DNA of 64,000 bases, taken from Halopseudomonas salina (lineage in GTDB: Bacteria; Pseudomonadota; Gammaproteobacteria; Pseudomonadales; Pseudomonadaceae). The stretch lies in assembly GCF_008641105.1 (NCBI RefSeq), contig NZ_VTTI01000014.1, positions 1 through 64,000 of the forward strand, written 5' to 3'. Shown here one piece after another: positions 28,503 to 36,959 of the stretch (positions are counted from its first letter, which is position 1; every line of letters begins with the position of its first letter). The notes below the pieces were generated by a model, which searched no databases, was not told the origin of the DNA, and was given only the letters and a program-made list of their open reading frames with translations. A program made the translations under genes and the position numbers.

Positions 28503-29215
28503 CAGAGCACCTCTCGGCTAGTGGCTGCGCGGTTTATGTCCTTCAGCGAGAGCGCCCGATCAAATAGCGGTTCTAGGGATGAGTCATGGCTGACGAACAG
28601 CAAGCTGCTACCGCCGCGTTCACATTCAGCGAACAATAAGCGCAGAAAGGCTTCCCGACTGTCCGTATCCAGGGCTGAAGTGGGTTCGTCGGCAATCACC
28701 AGTTCCGGATTGCCGATCAGGGCCCGGGCTGCCGCTACCCGTTGCTGCTGGCCTATCGACAGCTCGGTAACGGACCGACGCAGCAATTGCGGATCGGAGA
28801 GCCCCAGGCCGGCAAGCAGATCCAGTGCTGCCTGCTCCAGGCTGGCGCTGCGGGCGAGCGCCCGCTCACGGCGCACTGCCGAGAAGCGACAGGGCAGGGT
28901 TACGTTCTCAACCAGCGAGAGGTAAGGCAACAGATTGAACATCTGGAATATGTAGCCGGTGTGGTCTGCACGAAAGCGGTCTCGTGCGGCCGCCGAAAGC
29001 TCGGGAAGGCTTTTTTCCAGGAGTCTTATGCTTCCGCTGTCTGGCAACAGCACGCCACCGAGCAAGCCCAGCAGCGTGGTCTTGCCGCTACCCGATGGTC
29101 CCTTGAGAAATACCCGCTCCCCGCGGTAAAGAGCGAAACTGTGTATGTCCAGTAAGCGCGGCTGGCCGGGCCAGGCGAAGGTCACGGCATCTAGCTGGAT
29201 CAGGACTGGCTGCAT
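28502..29215 (-). CDS. ABC transporter ATP-binding protein (LolD/MacB type)
   Basis: A 237-residue ABC ATPase. Walker A is GPSGSGKTT at about 38-46, Q-loop FQMFNLLPYLSLVENV, signature LSIGQQQRVAAARAL (first Gly of LSGGQ is Ile), and Walker B LVIADEPTSALD, followed by the switch His in VSHD. The type matches its FtsX-like partner. The start ATG 29215 lies 81 nt after the DUF2796 stop. Confidence 0.92.
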   Translation of the reverse strand: MQPVLIQLDAVTFAWPGQPRLLDIHSFALYRGERVFLKGPSGSGKTTLLGLLGGVLLPDSGSIRLLEKSLPELSAAARDRFRADHTGYIFQMFNLLPYLSLVENVTLPCRFSAVRRERALARSASLEQAALDLLAGLGLSDPQLLRRSVTELSIGQQQRVAAARALIGNPELVIADEPTSALDTDSREAFLRLLFAECERGGSSLLFVSHDSSLEPLFDRALSLKDINRAATSREVL

Positions 29216-29252
29216 GGGGGTATCTGATTAATTGGAGAGTCGGAAGCTGCAA

Positions 29253-29288
29253 TTGCGAGCGTCTCGAGTATATCCGATCCGCTCGCAA
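29253..29288 (-). repeat. Intra-operon hairpin between DUF2796 gene and ABC ATPase
   Basis: TTGCGAGCG (29253-29261) and CGCTCGCAA (29280-29288) form a perfect 9-bp stem around an 18-nt loop, within the 81-nt spacer. It may stabilise the upstream message or set the ratio between the His-rich protein and the transporter. Confidence 0.55.
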
Positions 29289-29296
29289 CCGCGCCT

Positions 29297-29953
29297 TCAC
29301 AGGTGTATGACGTTTTGTTCTGGTGTTAGCTCGCCGCCCTGTTGGCCCGTGGGCGTGATGGCCTGTAACAGGAGTTTTTCGGTACCGGGGAACGCGTCGA
29401 ACAGCTTGACGTCAATTTGCTTGAGTGCGTCGGGGTTGGCACAGACGAAATGAAAGTGAGCGTTGATATCCGCGTGAGCGCTTTCGGTGTCGCCATGGTC
29501 GCCATGCTCGTGATGTTCTGCATGATCATCGTGGTGTCCGCCCTCATGGGCGGCATGATGATCATCGCCCTCAGCTACCATGGCCGCGAACAGGGCGCTC
29601 TCGGCTTCAGCCTCTTCCAGCAAGCAACCGGCGGCTTCAGAAAATATGAACAGGGTCTGTGCCTGTTCAAGGCGCTGGCGCGCCTGTGTCACCCTGGCAA
29701 GGTCTTCGCTGCGGGTGGGCATATACTCAAAGCCGACAATATTGGCAGCAGGGCTTGCGAGCTCGAGGACCAGGTTCTGGCCTTCCAGTACCAGGTTGAG
29801 GCTTGCTACACCATGCTCATGGGATTCCAGACTCGCAGTGTTTGCCTCGCTGTGCCCATGCTCATGTTTGTGATCAGCGTTATGGCTGTTGGCCTGAATG
29901 GCAAAGGTCAGCGAACTTAGTAGTCCGCCAACCAGCAAAAGAGTATGGCGCAT
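29297..29953 (-). CDS. DUF2796 His-rich periplasmic protein (ZrgA-like zinc protein)
   Basis: A 218-residue exported protein. The start is ATG 29953 (MRHTLLLVGGLLSSLTFAIQA, signal peptide) with GGAG 7 nt upstream. A His-rich stretch follows the signal (HNADHKHEHGHSE), and a second one near 132-165 (DDHHAAHEGGHHDDHAEHH) could bind several zinc ions. The DUF2796 core resembles V. cholerae ZrgA, part of a zinc uptake system. First gene of the operon and directly behind a Zur-like dyad. Confidence 0.87.
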   Translation of the reverse strand: MRHTLLLVGGLLSSLTFAIQANSHNADHKHEHGHSEANTASLESHEHGVASLNLVLEGQNLVLELASPAANIVGFEYMPTRSEDLARVTQARQRLEQAQTLFIFSEAAGCLLEEAEAESALFAAMVAEGDDHHAAHEGGHHDDHAEHHEHGDHGDTESAHADINAHFHFVCANPDALKQIDVKLFDAFPGTEKLLLQAITPTGQQGGELTPEQNVIHL

Positions 29954-29973
29954 GGGCAATCTCCAATATGTTG

Positions 29974-29995
29974 ATAGGATGTTATCCTATAACAT
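29974..29995 (-). promoter_or_regulatory. Zur-box-like double dyad
   Basis: ATGTTAT-CCT-ATAACAT (29979-29995) is a perfect 7-3-7 palindrome whose core GTTATCCTATAAC resembles Pseudomonas Zur operators (GTTATANNATAAC type). A second perfect 7-3-7 palindrome, ATAGGAT-GTT-ATCCTAT (29974-29990), overlaps it with a 5-nt offset. The site sits 21 nt before the DUF2796 start, where a bound repressor would block the promoter. Confidence 0.8.
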
Positions 29996-30041
29996 AAGAA
30001 TCAGGCCTGCCAGCTTTCTCCGGAATTCCGCCCCGCCAGCT

Positions 30042-30923
30042 TCAATACAGCGCCTGATAGAGCTTGCGTCGGTACTGGATGGTCAGCGGGTGCTCGCTGC
30101 CAAGGGCGTTGAATACATCCAGCAATGTCCGGTGGGGGCTTCCATCGGCGTAACCACGGTCACGCTGGAACAGTGCCAGCAGGGCGGCAAGAGCTTCCTC
30201 GTGGCGTCGCTGCGACAAATCGACAAGTGCCAGTTGATAGGTGGCTTCACTGTCATTGCTGTTCTCTTCCAGGCGCTGCTCTAGCTCGATGCGTGGCGGC
30301 AAACCCGTGGCCTGGCGCAGAAAGGTTACCTGGGCCCGTATTCCAGTCAGGGCTGCCTTGTGTGCGTCCTTGTCTTTGACTGCTTCGAGTATCTGCTCGG
30401 CTGCGTCCAACTGACCATCCAGTGCCAATGCTCGACCTAGCAGAACCAGCAAAGGATCTTCAGGGTGCTCGCTTATGGCCGGCTGCAGCAGCGCGATTGC
30501 CTGCGCCGCGTGGCCCTCCTCGAGAAGCGCGGCAGCTACGCTCGCCAGGTCTGCTTCGGGTTCTGGGGCCTCCTCGGGCACGGCGCCCAGATGAGGCTCG
30601 ATGATCGCCCGGATAGCGCTTTCCGGCTGAATGCCGGCAAAGCCATCGACGGGCTGGCCATCCTTGAATAACACCACCGTGGGCAAGCTGCGAATGCCGA
30701 AGCGCTCGCTCAGTCCGGGTTGCTGGTCGCAGTCGACCTTGGCCATCAGCAGCTCACCGGCATAGCTGTCGGTAATGGCGGCGAGTACCGGCATCAATGC
30801 CTTGCAGGGAGCGCACCATTCGGCCCAGAAATCCACCAGCACGGGCTTGTGAAAGGAGTTTTCCAGTACGTAGCGATCGAACGTCGCTTCGGTGACATCA
30901 AAGATATGGGGTGAGGCGCTCAT
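30042..30923 (-). CDS. cnoX: Thioredoxin-TPR chaperedoxin (CnoX/YbbN family)
   Basis: A 293-residue protein with an N-terminal thioredoxin domain of about 110 residues and a C-terminal TPR-like helical region. The active site is WCAPC at residues 36-40, so unlike E. coli CnoX (SQHC) it keeps a CxxC pair and should be redox active. CnoX proteins guard substrates of GroEL and DnaK under bleach or heat stress. It neighbours the zinc-linked operon as in P. aeruginosa. Confidence 0.92.
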   Translation of the reverse strand: MSASPHIFDVTEATFDRYVLENSFHKPVLVDFWAEWCAPCKALMPVLAAITDSYAGELLMAKVDCDQQPGLSERFGIRSLPTVVLFKDGQPVDGFAGIQPESAIRAIIEPHLGAVPEEAPEPEADLASVAAALLEEGHAAQAIALLQPAISEHPEDPLLVLLGRALALDGQLDAAEQILEAVKDKDAHKAALTGIRAQVTFLRQATGLPPRIELEQRLEENSNDSEATYQLALVDLSQRRHEEALAALLALFQRDRGYADGSPHRTLLDVFNALGSEHPLTIQYRRKLYQALY

Positions 30924-31001
30924 GGGCGGTATCCGGCTGGTGGTCTGAAGAGTGGGTTGCTGTGCAGTTGTGTGCAGATATGGGGGATGGCCAATGCAAA
31001 A

Positions 31002-31661
31002 TCAAGCACCGGTCGTTGCACGATACAGGCTGACCTGGCGAAATTCGGCCGGTTCACCCAGATCCGGCCAGGTACGGCCCTCAAGTATGCAATCACGGCG
31101 GTACCCGGGATGCCGCAGATCACGTACCCGCGAGTCGGCCAGCAATACGGCGTCGGCCCGCTGCACAAACAGGTCGAGAAAAAATCGGTTGTCGGCGTCA
31201 TAGAGTACGTCGGCGGCGACAATCAGATCCACCGGGTCGCTCTGGGTGAAAAAATCTCCCGCGTAGTTCAATGGCAGGGCGTTGAGTTCGGCGTTCAGCT
31301 GACAGGCCAGCCGTGCCTGTGGGTCCAGATCGCAGGCAATGCTGCTTGTGGCTCCGGCCAGGCTACAGGCCAGGGCTACCACGCCGGACCCTGACCCGAA
31401 GTCCAGTATCCGTTTGCCGCGTACCACCTCAGGATGATCAAGGATCCAGCGCGCCAGAGCCAGACCGCTGCCCCAGCAGAACCCCCAATAGGGCGGATCT
31501 TCCAGGATTCGGCGGGTCTCCTCGCTGGAAAAGGCCTGATCCAGGTTGTCCGGGTCCAGCAACCATAAACGCAGTTCTGGCACACCGGGCAGATCACTGG
31601 CAACGAGGCGGGCGTGGGGCAGAGTCCGGCGTAACTCGGCCTGCAATGCAGCTAGATTCAT
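31002..31661 (-). CDS. Class I SAM-dependent methyltransferase
   Basis: A 219-residue methyltransferase of the METTL20/ETFBKMT-like group. Motif I is ILDFGSGSGVVALACSLAGA at about 84-103, followed by the acidic loop CDLDPQA. Motif PPYWGFCWGSGLALARWI before it is typical of this group, as is VDLIVAADVLYDADN. Related proteins methylate lysines of the electron transfer flavoprotein beta subunit, or act on ribosomal proteins. The substrate here cannot be read from sequence. Confidence 0.85.
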   Translation of the reverse strand: MNLAALQAELRRTLPHARLVASDLPGVPELRLWLLDPDNLDQAFSSEETRRILEDPPYWGFCWGSGLALARWILDHPEVVRGKRILDFGSGSGVVALACSLAGATSSIACDLDPQARLACQLNAELNALPLNYAGDFFTQSDPVDLIVAADVLYDADNRFFLDLFVQRADAVLLADSRVRDLRHPGYRRDCILEGRTWPDLGEPAEFRQVSLYRATTGA

Positions 31662-31719
31662 GGGACTGGGTCCTGAACAAGGGGGAGCATTGTAGCGCTG
31701 CTGGCGCCCACGGCGAATA

Positions 31720-32628
31720 TCAGCTGCTGTAAAGGGAGGTGTGCAGGTGATTCTGCAGGTATTCGATCAGCGCCCGGGTGGCAAGCGTCGGGTACAGATT
31801 GGGCGCAGTCAGCAGGTACAGGTGGTCCCCCCAGGCCCTGACCCGAGCCTGGTACTGCGGCAGGATATGCGCCAGCGCCCCGTCCGCCAGTTCTTTGCGG
31901 ACACTGTATAGCGGCAACAACGCGCAACCGAGGCCGGCCAGTGCGGCTCGTTTGATAAACAGCATGTCTTCGGTCTGCAGCCGAGGACGTAATGCCAGCG
32001 TACGGGTCTGGCGTCCGTCGCTGAGTTCCAGCGGCAGGCGTTGATCGGGCAGGTTGACACTCAGCATGTCCAGCTCCAACAGGTCATCCGGGGTCTGCGG
32101 GGTGCCCTGCCTGTCGAGATACTCGGGGCTGGCGCACAGCGCCCAGTCGACCGGCCCCAGGTCCCTTGCGACCAGGGCATCGGGGGGCGTCGAGGTGACA
32201 CGGATGGCCACATCGATTTCGGCGGCGACAAGATCGAAGATGCGGTTGCTGAAGGTCAGCTGCAGGCTGACCTCCGGATACAGGCGGGCAAACTCGAGCA
32301 GCAGTGGGCCGACGACCTGCTGGCCGAGGGCTACCGGTGCGCTCAGGCGGATATGCCCGCGCAGGTTCTTGCCGAGGTCATCGACCGTGGCCTGCAGGGC
32401 GCCCAGCTCCTGGCTGATGCGGGCGGCGTGCTCATACAGCGCCCAGCCGATCTGGGTCGGCTCGACTCGGCGGGTGGTACGCCGGAACAGCTGCAGTTGC
32501 AGGTCCTGTTCCAGTGCCTTGAGTCGCCGGCTGATATGCGAACGGGACGTGCCCAGACGCCGCGCCGCGCCGCTCATGCTGCCGGTTTCAACAACGGCGC
32601 ACAGGCACTGCAGGGATTTGATATCCAT
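31720..32628 (-). CDS. LysR-type transcriptional regulator
   Basis: A 302-residue regulator: N-terminal winged helix (LQCLCAVVETGSMSGAARRLGTSRSHISRRLKALE) then the periplasmic-binding-like effector domain from about residue 90. It is divergent from the nitronate monooxygenase-acyl-CoA ligase pair with a 129-nt spacer, so it probably controls that pair. Its effector is unknown. Confidence 0.9.
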   Translation of the reverse strand: MDIKSLQCLCAVVETGSMSGAARRLGTSRSHISRRLKALEQDLQLQLFRRTTRRVEPTQIGWALYEHAARISQELGALQATVDDLGKNLRGHIRLSAPVALGQQVVGPLLLEFARLYPEVSLQLTFSNRIFDLVAAEIDVAIRVTSTPPDALVARDLGPVDWALCASPEYLDRQGTPQTPDDLLELDMLSVNLPDQRLPLELSDGRQTRTLALRPRLQTEDMLFIKRAALAGLGCALLPLYSVRKELADGALAHILPQYQARVRAWGDHLYLLTAPNLYPTLATRALIEYLQNHLHTSLYSS

Positions 32629-32672
32629 TGATTGTCGTCATTTGGTAAACAGTTTGGACTTGTTGCGGAGCA

Positions 32673-32701
32673 TTGTAGATCAAACGGCCGCCTCTTATAG
32701 T
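32673..32701 (+). promoter_or_regulatory. Likely promoter of the nitronate monooxygenase operon
   Basis: TTGTAG (32673-32678), a 17-nt spacer and TATAGT (32696-32701; 5 of 6) lie 57 nt before the first ATG. It is within the LysR divergent spacer. Confidence 0.55.
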
Positions 32702-32757
32702 CAATACATCGTATTTTATGGTCCTGACCTTCCAGTGCCCGTCCAAGGAGAACAACA

Positions 32758-33747
32758 ATGAGTCTACCCCGTGTGCTGCAGCATTCACTGAAGCTGCCCG
32801 TCATCTGCTCGCCCCTGTTTATCATTTCCAACCCGGACCTGGTGATCGCCCAGTGCAAGGCGGGTGTTGTCGGCTCCTTTCCGGCCCTGAACGCTCGTCC
32901 CGCCGAGGAGCTGGAAGTCTGGCTCAAACGCATCACCAGCGAGCTTGAGCAGTACAAGCAGGAGAACCCCGATGCCGTGGTCGCGCCCTTTGCGGTGAAC
33001 CAGATCGTGCACAGCAGCAATGACCGCCTGCAGCACGATGTGGAAATGTGCGTGAAGTACAAGGTGCCGATCATCATCACCAGCCTGCGTGCGCCCAATG
33101 ACGTGGTGGAGCCGATTCACAGCTACGGCGGCCTGGTATTTCATGATGTGATCAACGTCAAACACGCCAAGAAGGCTATCGAGGCGGGTGTCGACGGCCT
33201 GATCCTGGTCTGTGCTGGCGCGGGTGGTCATGCCGGCCAGCTCAGCCCCTTTGCGCTGGTCTCTGAAATTCGCGCCTTCTATGACGGCCCGATCATCCTC
33301 TCCGGCTCGATCTCCAAGGGTGAGCAGATTCTGGCAGCGCAGGCCATGGGCGCCGACCTGGCCTATATGGGTACCCGCTTTATCGCCACCCATGAGGCCA
33401 ATGCCGATGCGGCCTACAAGCAGATGCTGGTCGATACCACCGCGGATGACATCGTCTACAGCAACCTGTTCACCGGCGTGCACGGCAACTATCTCAAGCC
33501 CAGTATCCAGAATGCCGGCATGGACCCCAACAACCTGCCCGAGGGCGACAAGAGCAGCATGAAGTTCGGCTCCGGCGGCAGCAACAAGAGCAAGGCATGG
33601 AGGGACATTTGGGGCGCCGGCCAGGGCGTTGGCAGCATTGCTGCCATCACCTCGACCGCCGAAGCGGTCAGCCAGCTGGAGCAGGAATACGCCAGCGCCC
33701 AGGCGCGCATGCAGCAGATCACGGCCCCCTACGGAACCAAGGCATGA
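32758..33747 (+). CDS. Nitronate monooxygenase family flavoprotein
   Basis: A 329-residue FMN TIM barrel of the 2-nitropropane dioxygenase / FabK superfamily. Visible are the N-terminal LPVICSPLFIISNPDLVIAQ, the catalytic-histidine segment CAGAGGHAGQLSPFAL and the FMN phosphate-binding GADLAYMGTRFIAT. Members oxidise nitronates, but others are enoyl or dienoyl reductases or quinone reductases. It is translationally coupled (ATGA) to an acyl-CoA ligase gene, so the real substrate may be a CoA- or acid-linked compound. The SD is AAGGAG. Confidence 0.85.
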   Translation: MSLPRVLQHSLKLPVICSPLFIISNPDLVIAQCKAGVVGSFPALNARPAEELEVWLKRITSELEQYKQENPDAVVAPFAVNQIVHSSNDRLQHDVEMCVKYKVPIIITSLRAPNDVVEPIHSYGGLVFHDVINVKHAKKAIEAGVDGLILVCAGAGGHAGQLSPFALVSEIRAFYDGPIILSGSISKGEQILAAQAMGADLAYMGTRFIATHEANADAAYKQMLVDTTADDIVYSNLFTGVHGNYLKPSIQNAGMDPNNLPEGDKSSMKFGSGGSNKSKAWRDIWGAGQGVGSIAAITSTAEAVSQLEQEYASAQARMQQITAPYGTKA

Positions 33748-35228
33748 CCGCACGCCTGGTCTGCGCCGATCTGGAGCGCAGTGGAGATGAGGTTGCCCGG
33801 CGAGCCCTGAAGCTTGCCGGCGGGCTGGCGCGGCTGGGGGTAGACGACGGCGACGTGATCGCGGTGATGCTGCGCAACGGTTCGGCGTTTGTCGACGCCA
33901 TCCTCAGTTGCCAGACCGCTGGGTGTTTCTATTGCCCCATCAACTGGCACTTCAAGGCTGCCGAAGTCGGCTTTCTGTTGCAGGATTCAGGGGCCAGGGT
34001 GCTGCTGGTCGAGGCAGATCTGCTGGAGGACATCAGGGGCGTCATTCCCGAGGGCCTGGTGGTGCTGGTCAATGGCAGCGAAGGCCATACCACGATCAAT
34101 GAGCATGGCTACGAATCCTGGCTGGCGGAGCAGAGCCCGTACTCCGGCGAGCCGCGCACGCCCCGTGCGCACATGGCCTACACCTCCGGCACCACCGGCA
34201 GACCCAAGGGGGTCAAGCGCTTGGCCCCGGCGCCGGAGCAGCGCGAGGCGATGGCAGCTGCAATGCGTGACCTGTCCCGCGAGGCCTGGGGCATCGTGCC
34301 TGGCGTAAGCACGCTGGTGTCGGCTCCGTTGTATCACAGCGCGCCCAGCTCCTTTGCTCAGCAGTCGATTCTGCAAGCCGACCTGATGGTGTTGATGCCG
34401 CGCTTTGATGCTGAACAGACCCTGGCGCTGATCGAGCTGCACCGTATCGATACAGTGTTTCTTGTCCCGATCATGTACGTCCGCCTGCTGCGTCTGCCAG
34501 AAGAGGTCAAGGCGCGCTACGATCTGTCGTCGGTGCGCTTTGTTGCCTCCACGGGGGCGCCCTGCGCGCCGGAGGTGAAACAGGCAATGCTCGACTGGTG
34601 GGGGCCGGTGATCCACGAAACCTACGCCTCCAGTGAAACCGGCATGATCACAATCCAGGATCCCGCTTCCGCACGGCGTAAGCCCGGCAGCGTGGGTCGT
34701 CCGATCGGTGATACCCGCATACGCATTGTTGACGAGCAGGGCGACGACTGCGCTGTGGGCGAGCCCGGTATCATCTACGTCCGCCAACCCGCGGTGCCGG
34801 ATTTCACCTATCTGAATAATGAGGCCGCGCGCCTTGGCGCCGGCCTGGGTGACCTGGTCACCGTCGGTGATATCGGTTATCTGGATGAAGACGGCTATCT
34901 CTATATCTGCGACCGCAAATCCGACATGGTGATTTCCGGCGGGGTGAATATTTATCCCGCCGAGATCGAGCATGTATTGATCACCCTGCCTGGCGTGATC
35001 GATTGCGCGGTGGTCGGGTTGCCGGACAGCGAATACGGTGAGTCACTGCTTGCCGTGGTGGCAGCGGCCCCCGGTGCGCTGAGTGTTGAGCAGGTGCAGC
35101 AGCATGTGCGCGACCGGCTGGCAGGTTATAAGGTGCCGCGTCGTGTCGAGCTGGTCGACACTCTGCCGCGCGATGATAACGGCAAGGTGGCCAAGCGACT
35201 CTTGCGCGAGCGCTTTGCCCCGAGTTGA
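33744..35228 (+). CDS. AMP-dependent acyl-CoA synthetase/ligase
   Basis: A 494-residue member of the ANL adenylating family. I chose ATG 33744, overlapping the previous stop. Motifs: P-loop AYTSGTTGRPKGVKR at about 148-162, A5 ETYASSETGMI, A7 YICDRKSDM, A8 ISGGVNIYPAEIEHVL, and the catalytic Lys region DDNGKVAKRL near the C-terminus. It would activate a carboxylic acid to its CoA thioester; the substrate is not predictable. It is the last gene of the LysR-controlled pair. Confidence 0.9.
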   Translation: MTARLVCADLERSGDEVARRALKLAGGLARLGVDDGDVIAVMLRNGSAFVDAILSCQTAGCFYCPINWHFKAAEVGFLLQDSGARVLLVEADLLEDIRGVIPEGLVVLVNGSEGHTTINEHGYESWLAEQSPYSGEPRTPRAHMAYTSGTTGRPKGVKRLAPAPEQREAMAAAMRDLSREAWGIVPGVSTLVSAPLYHSAPSSFAQQSILQADLMVLMPRFDAEQTLALIELHRIDTVFLVPIMYVRLLRLPEEVKARYDLSSVRFVASTGAPCAPEVKQAMLDWWGPVIHETYASSETGMITIQDPASARRKPGSVGRPIGDTRIRIVDEQGDDCAVGEPGIIYVRQPAVPDFTYLNNEAARLGAGLGDLVTVGDIGYLDEDGYLYICDRKSDMVISGGVNIYPAEIEHVLITLPGVIDCAVVGLPDSEYGESLLAVVAAAPGALSVEQVQQHVRDRLAGYKVPRRVELVDTLPRDDNGKVAKRLLRERFAPS

Positions 35229-35347
35229 GCGGCGCCATGTGCTGGTCTTTGCAGGGTCTTTCTTGCGGTGAAATGTAAAGAGGCATTTTTATCGGGGCCT
35301 GGACAAGAGTAAGATGTGAACGCTTTTTATCCTCCCGGGAATCTTCT

Positions 35348-35821
35348 ATGCACTGTCCATTCTGTGGCGCCCATGACACCAAGGTGATCGACTCTCGGCT
35401 GGTGGCCGAGGGTGACCAGGTGCGTCGGCGGCGTGAATGTCTGGCCTGCCAGGAGCGCTTCACCACCTTCGAGACCGCCGAGCTGGTTCTGCCTCGCGTT
35501 ATCAAGGGCGACGGTCGTCGCCAACCCTTTGATGAAGAAAAATTGCGTGCCGGTATGCAGCGCGCCCTGGAAAAACGTCCCGTGAGCGTGGAGCAGATCG
35601 AGGCGGCTATCGGCCATATCAAGCATCGTCTGCGCGCCACCGGTGAGCGCGAAGTGCAGGCGCTGGTGGTCGGTGAAATGGTCATGAACGAGCTCAAGCA
35701 ACTCGATGAAGTGGCCTATATCCGCTTTGCCTCGGTTTACCGGCGCTTTCAGGACTTGAACCAGTTCCGTGAGGAAATCGAGCGCCTGTCGCGGCGGGAC
35801 AAGGACGAGCCCGATGCCTGA
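35348..35821 (+). CDS. nrdR: Ribonucleotide reductase repressor NrdR
   Basis: NrdR represses nrd genes in response to ATP/dATP. It has 157 residues with a zinc ribbon ([15 protein letters not shown], then ECLACQERF) and an ATP-cone domain ([24 protein letters not shown]). It overlaps ribD by 8 nt, the standard arrangement. The 119-nt upstream gap shows no clear site. Confidence 0.97.
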   Translation: MHCPFCGAHDTKVIDSRLVAEGDQVRRRRECLACQERFTTFETAELVLPRVIKGDGRRQPFDEEKLRAGMQRALEKRPVSVEQIEAAIGHIKHRLRATGEREVQALVVGEMVMNELKQLDEVAYIRFASVYRRFQDLNQFREEIERLSRRDKDEPDA

Positions 35822-36947
35822 TCAGGCGATCAGCGACCGGCGCATGATGGCCCGGGCGCTGCAGCTGGCAGCGAAGGGCCTCTATAGCACCGATCCCAAT
35901 CCCCGCGTCGGTTGCGTGCTGGTGCGTGAGGACCGGATTGTGGGAGAGGGTTGGCATGTGCGTGCCGGAGAGGGACACGCCGAGGTCAACGCTCTGGCTC
36001 AGGCGGGCGAAGAGGCCCGTGGGGCAACGGCTTATGTCACGCTCGAACCCTGCAGTCACACCGGGCGTACCCCGCCTTGCGCTGATGCTTTGATTGCTGC
36101 CGGCGTTGTACGCGTGGTGGCGGCAATGCAAGACCCCAATCCGCTCGTTGCCGGGCGTGGCCTTGAACGCCTTCGCGCAGCAGACGTGCAAGTCGATTGC
36201 GGCGTGCTGGAATCAGAAGCCGCGGCGTTGAATCCCGGCTTCGTCAAGCGCATGCAGACCGGGTTGCCCTATGTGCGGCTCAAATTGGCAATGAGCATGG
36301 ATGGCCGCACCGCCATGGCCAGCGGCGAAAGTCAGTGGATTACCGGCCCCGAGGCTCGTGCTGATGTGCAGCGCCTGCGCGCGCGCAGCAGCGCGGTGGT
36401 CTCCGGGGCCGATGCGGTATTGCTGGATGATTCGGCGTTGACGGTACGTAGCGCGCAGTTGGGCTTGCCTGAAGCGGAGGCAAAGGCGGCCACCGAGCGG
36501 CAGCCTTTGCGGGTTTTGGTCGATGGCAGCTTGCGCGTACCGCTCAGTGGTCGGCTTTTTCAGCAGGACGGGCCGGTACTGGTAGCCTGCCGTTTGGATG
36601 AGCTGCCAGAGGCTGATTACCGTGCGGCGGGTGCGGAGCTGATCGCCCTTGCCGACGCGGGTGGACAGCAGGTGGATCTCGATGCACTGCTACAGTTGCT
36701 GGCCTCGCGTGGCTGCAATGAGGTGTTGGTTGAGAGCGGAGCCAAACTGACTGGCGCTTTCCTGCGGGCAGGTCTGGTTGATGAGTTGGTGGTGTATATG
36801 GCGCCAAGGCTGCTGGGCAGCCTGGCGCGACCCTTGTTGGAACTGCCCTTCGACAGTATGGCCCAGGCCATGCAACTCGATGTGACCGACATGCGGGCTG
36901 TCGGCCGTGATTGGCGAATCACGGCGCGACCGGTTTTTCCTTTCTGA
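35814..36947 (+). CDS. ribD: Riboflavin biosynthesis deaminase/reductase RibD
   Basis: RibD is bifunctional: it deaminates the GTP cyclohydrolase II product and then reduces the ribosyl side chain. It has 377 residues. The N-terminal deaminase domain has the zinc site HAEVNAL and [11 protein letters not shown], and the C-terminal reductase domain starts near [14 protein letters not shown] with [17 protein letters not shown]. The start ATG 35814 lies inside nrdR. Confidence 0.97.
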   Translation: MPDQAISDRRMMARALQLAAKGLYSTDPNPRVGCVLVREDRIVGEGWHVRAGEGHAEVNALAQAGEEARGATAYVTLEPCSHTGRTPPCADALIAAGVVRVVAAMQDPNPLVAGRGLERLRAADVQVDCGVLESEAAALNPGFVKRMQTGLPYVRLKLAMSMDGRTAMASGESQWITGPEARADVQRLRARSSAVVSGADAVLLDDSALTVRSAQLGLPEAEAKAATERQPLRVLVDGSLRVPLSGRLFQQDGPVLVACRLDELPEADYRAAGAELIALADAGGQQVDLDALLQLLASRGCNEVLVESGAKLTGAFLRAGLVDELVVYMAPRLLGSLARPLLELPFDSMAQAMQLDVTDMRAVGRDWRITARPVFPF

Positions 36948-36959
36948 GAGTGTCGCATC

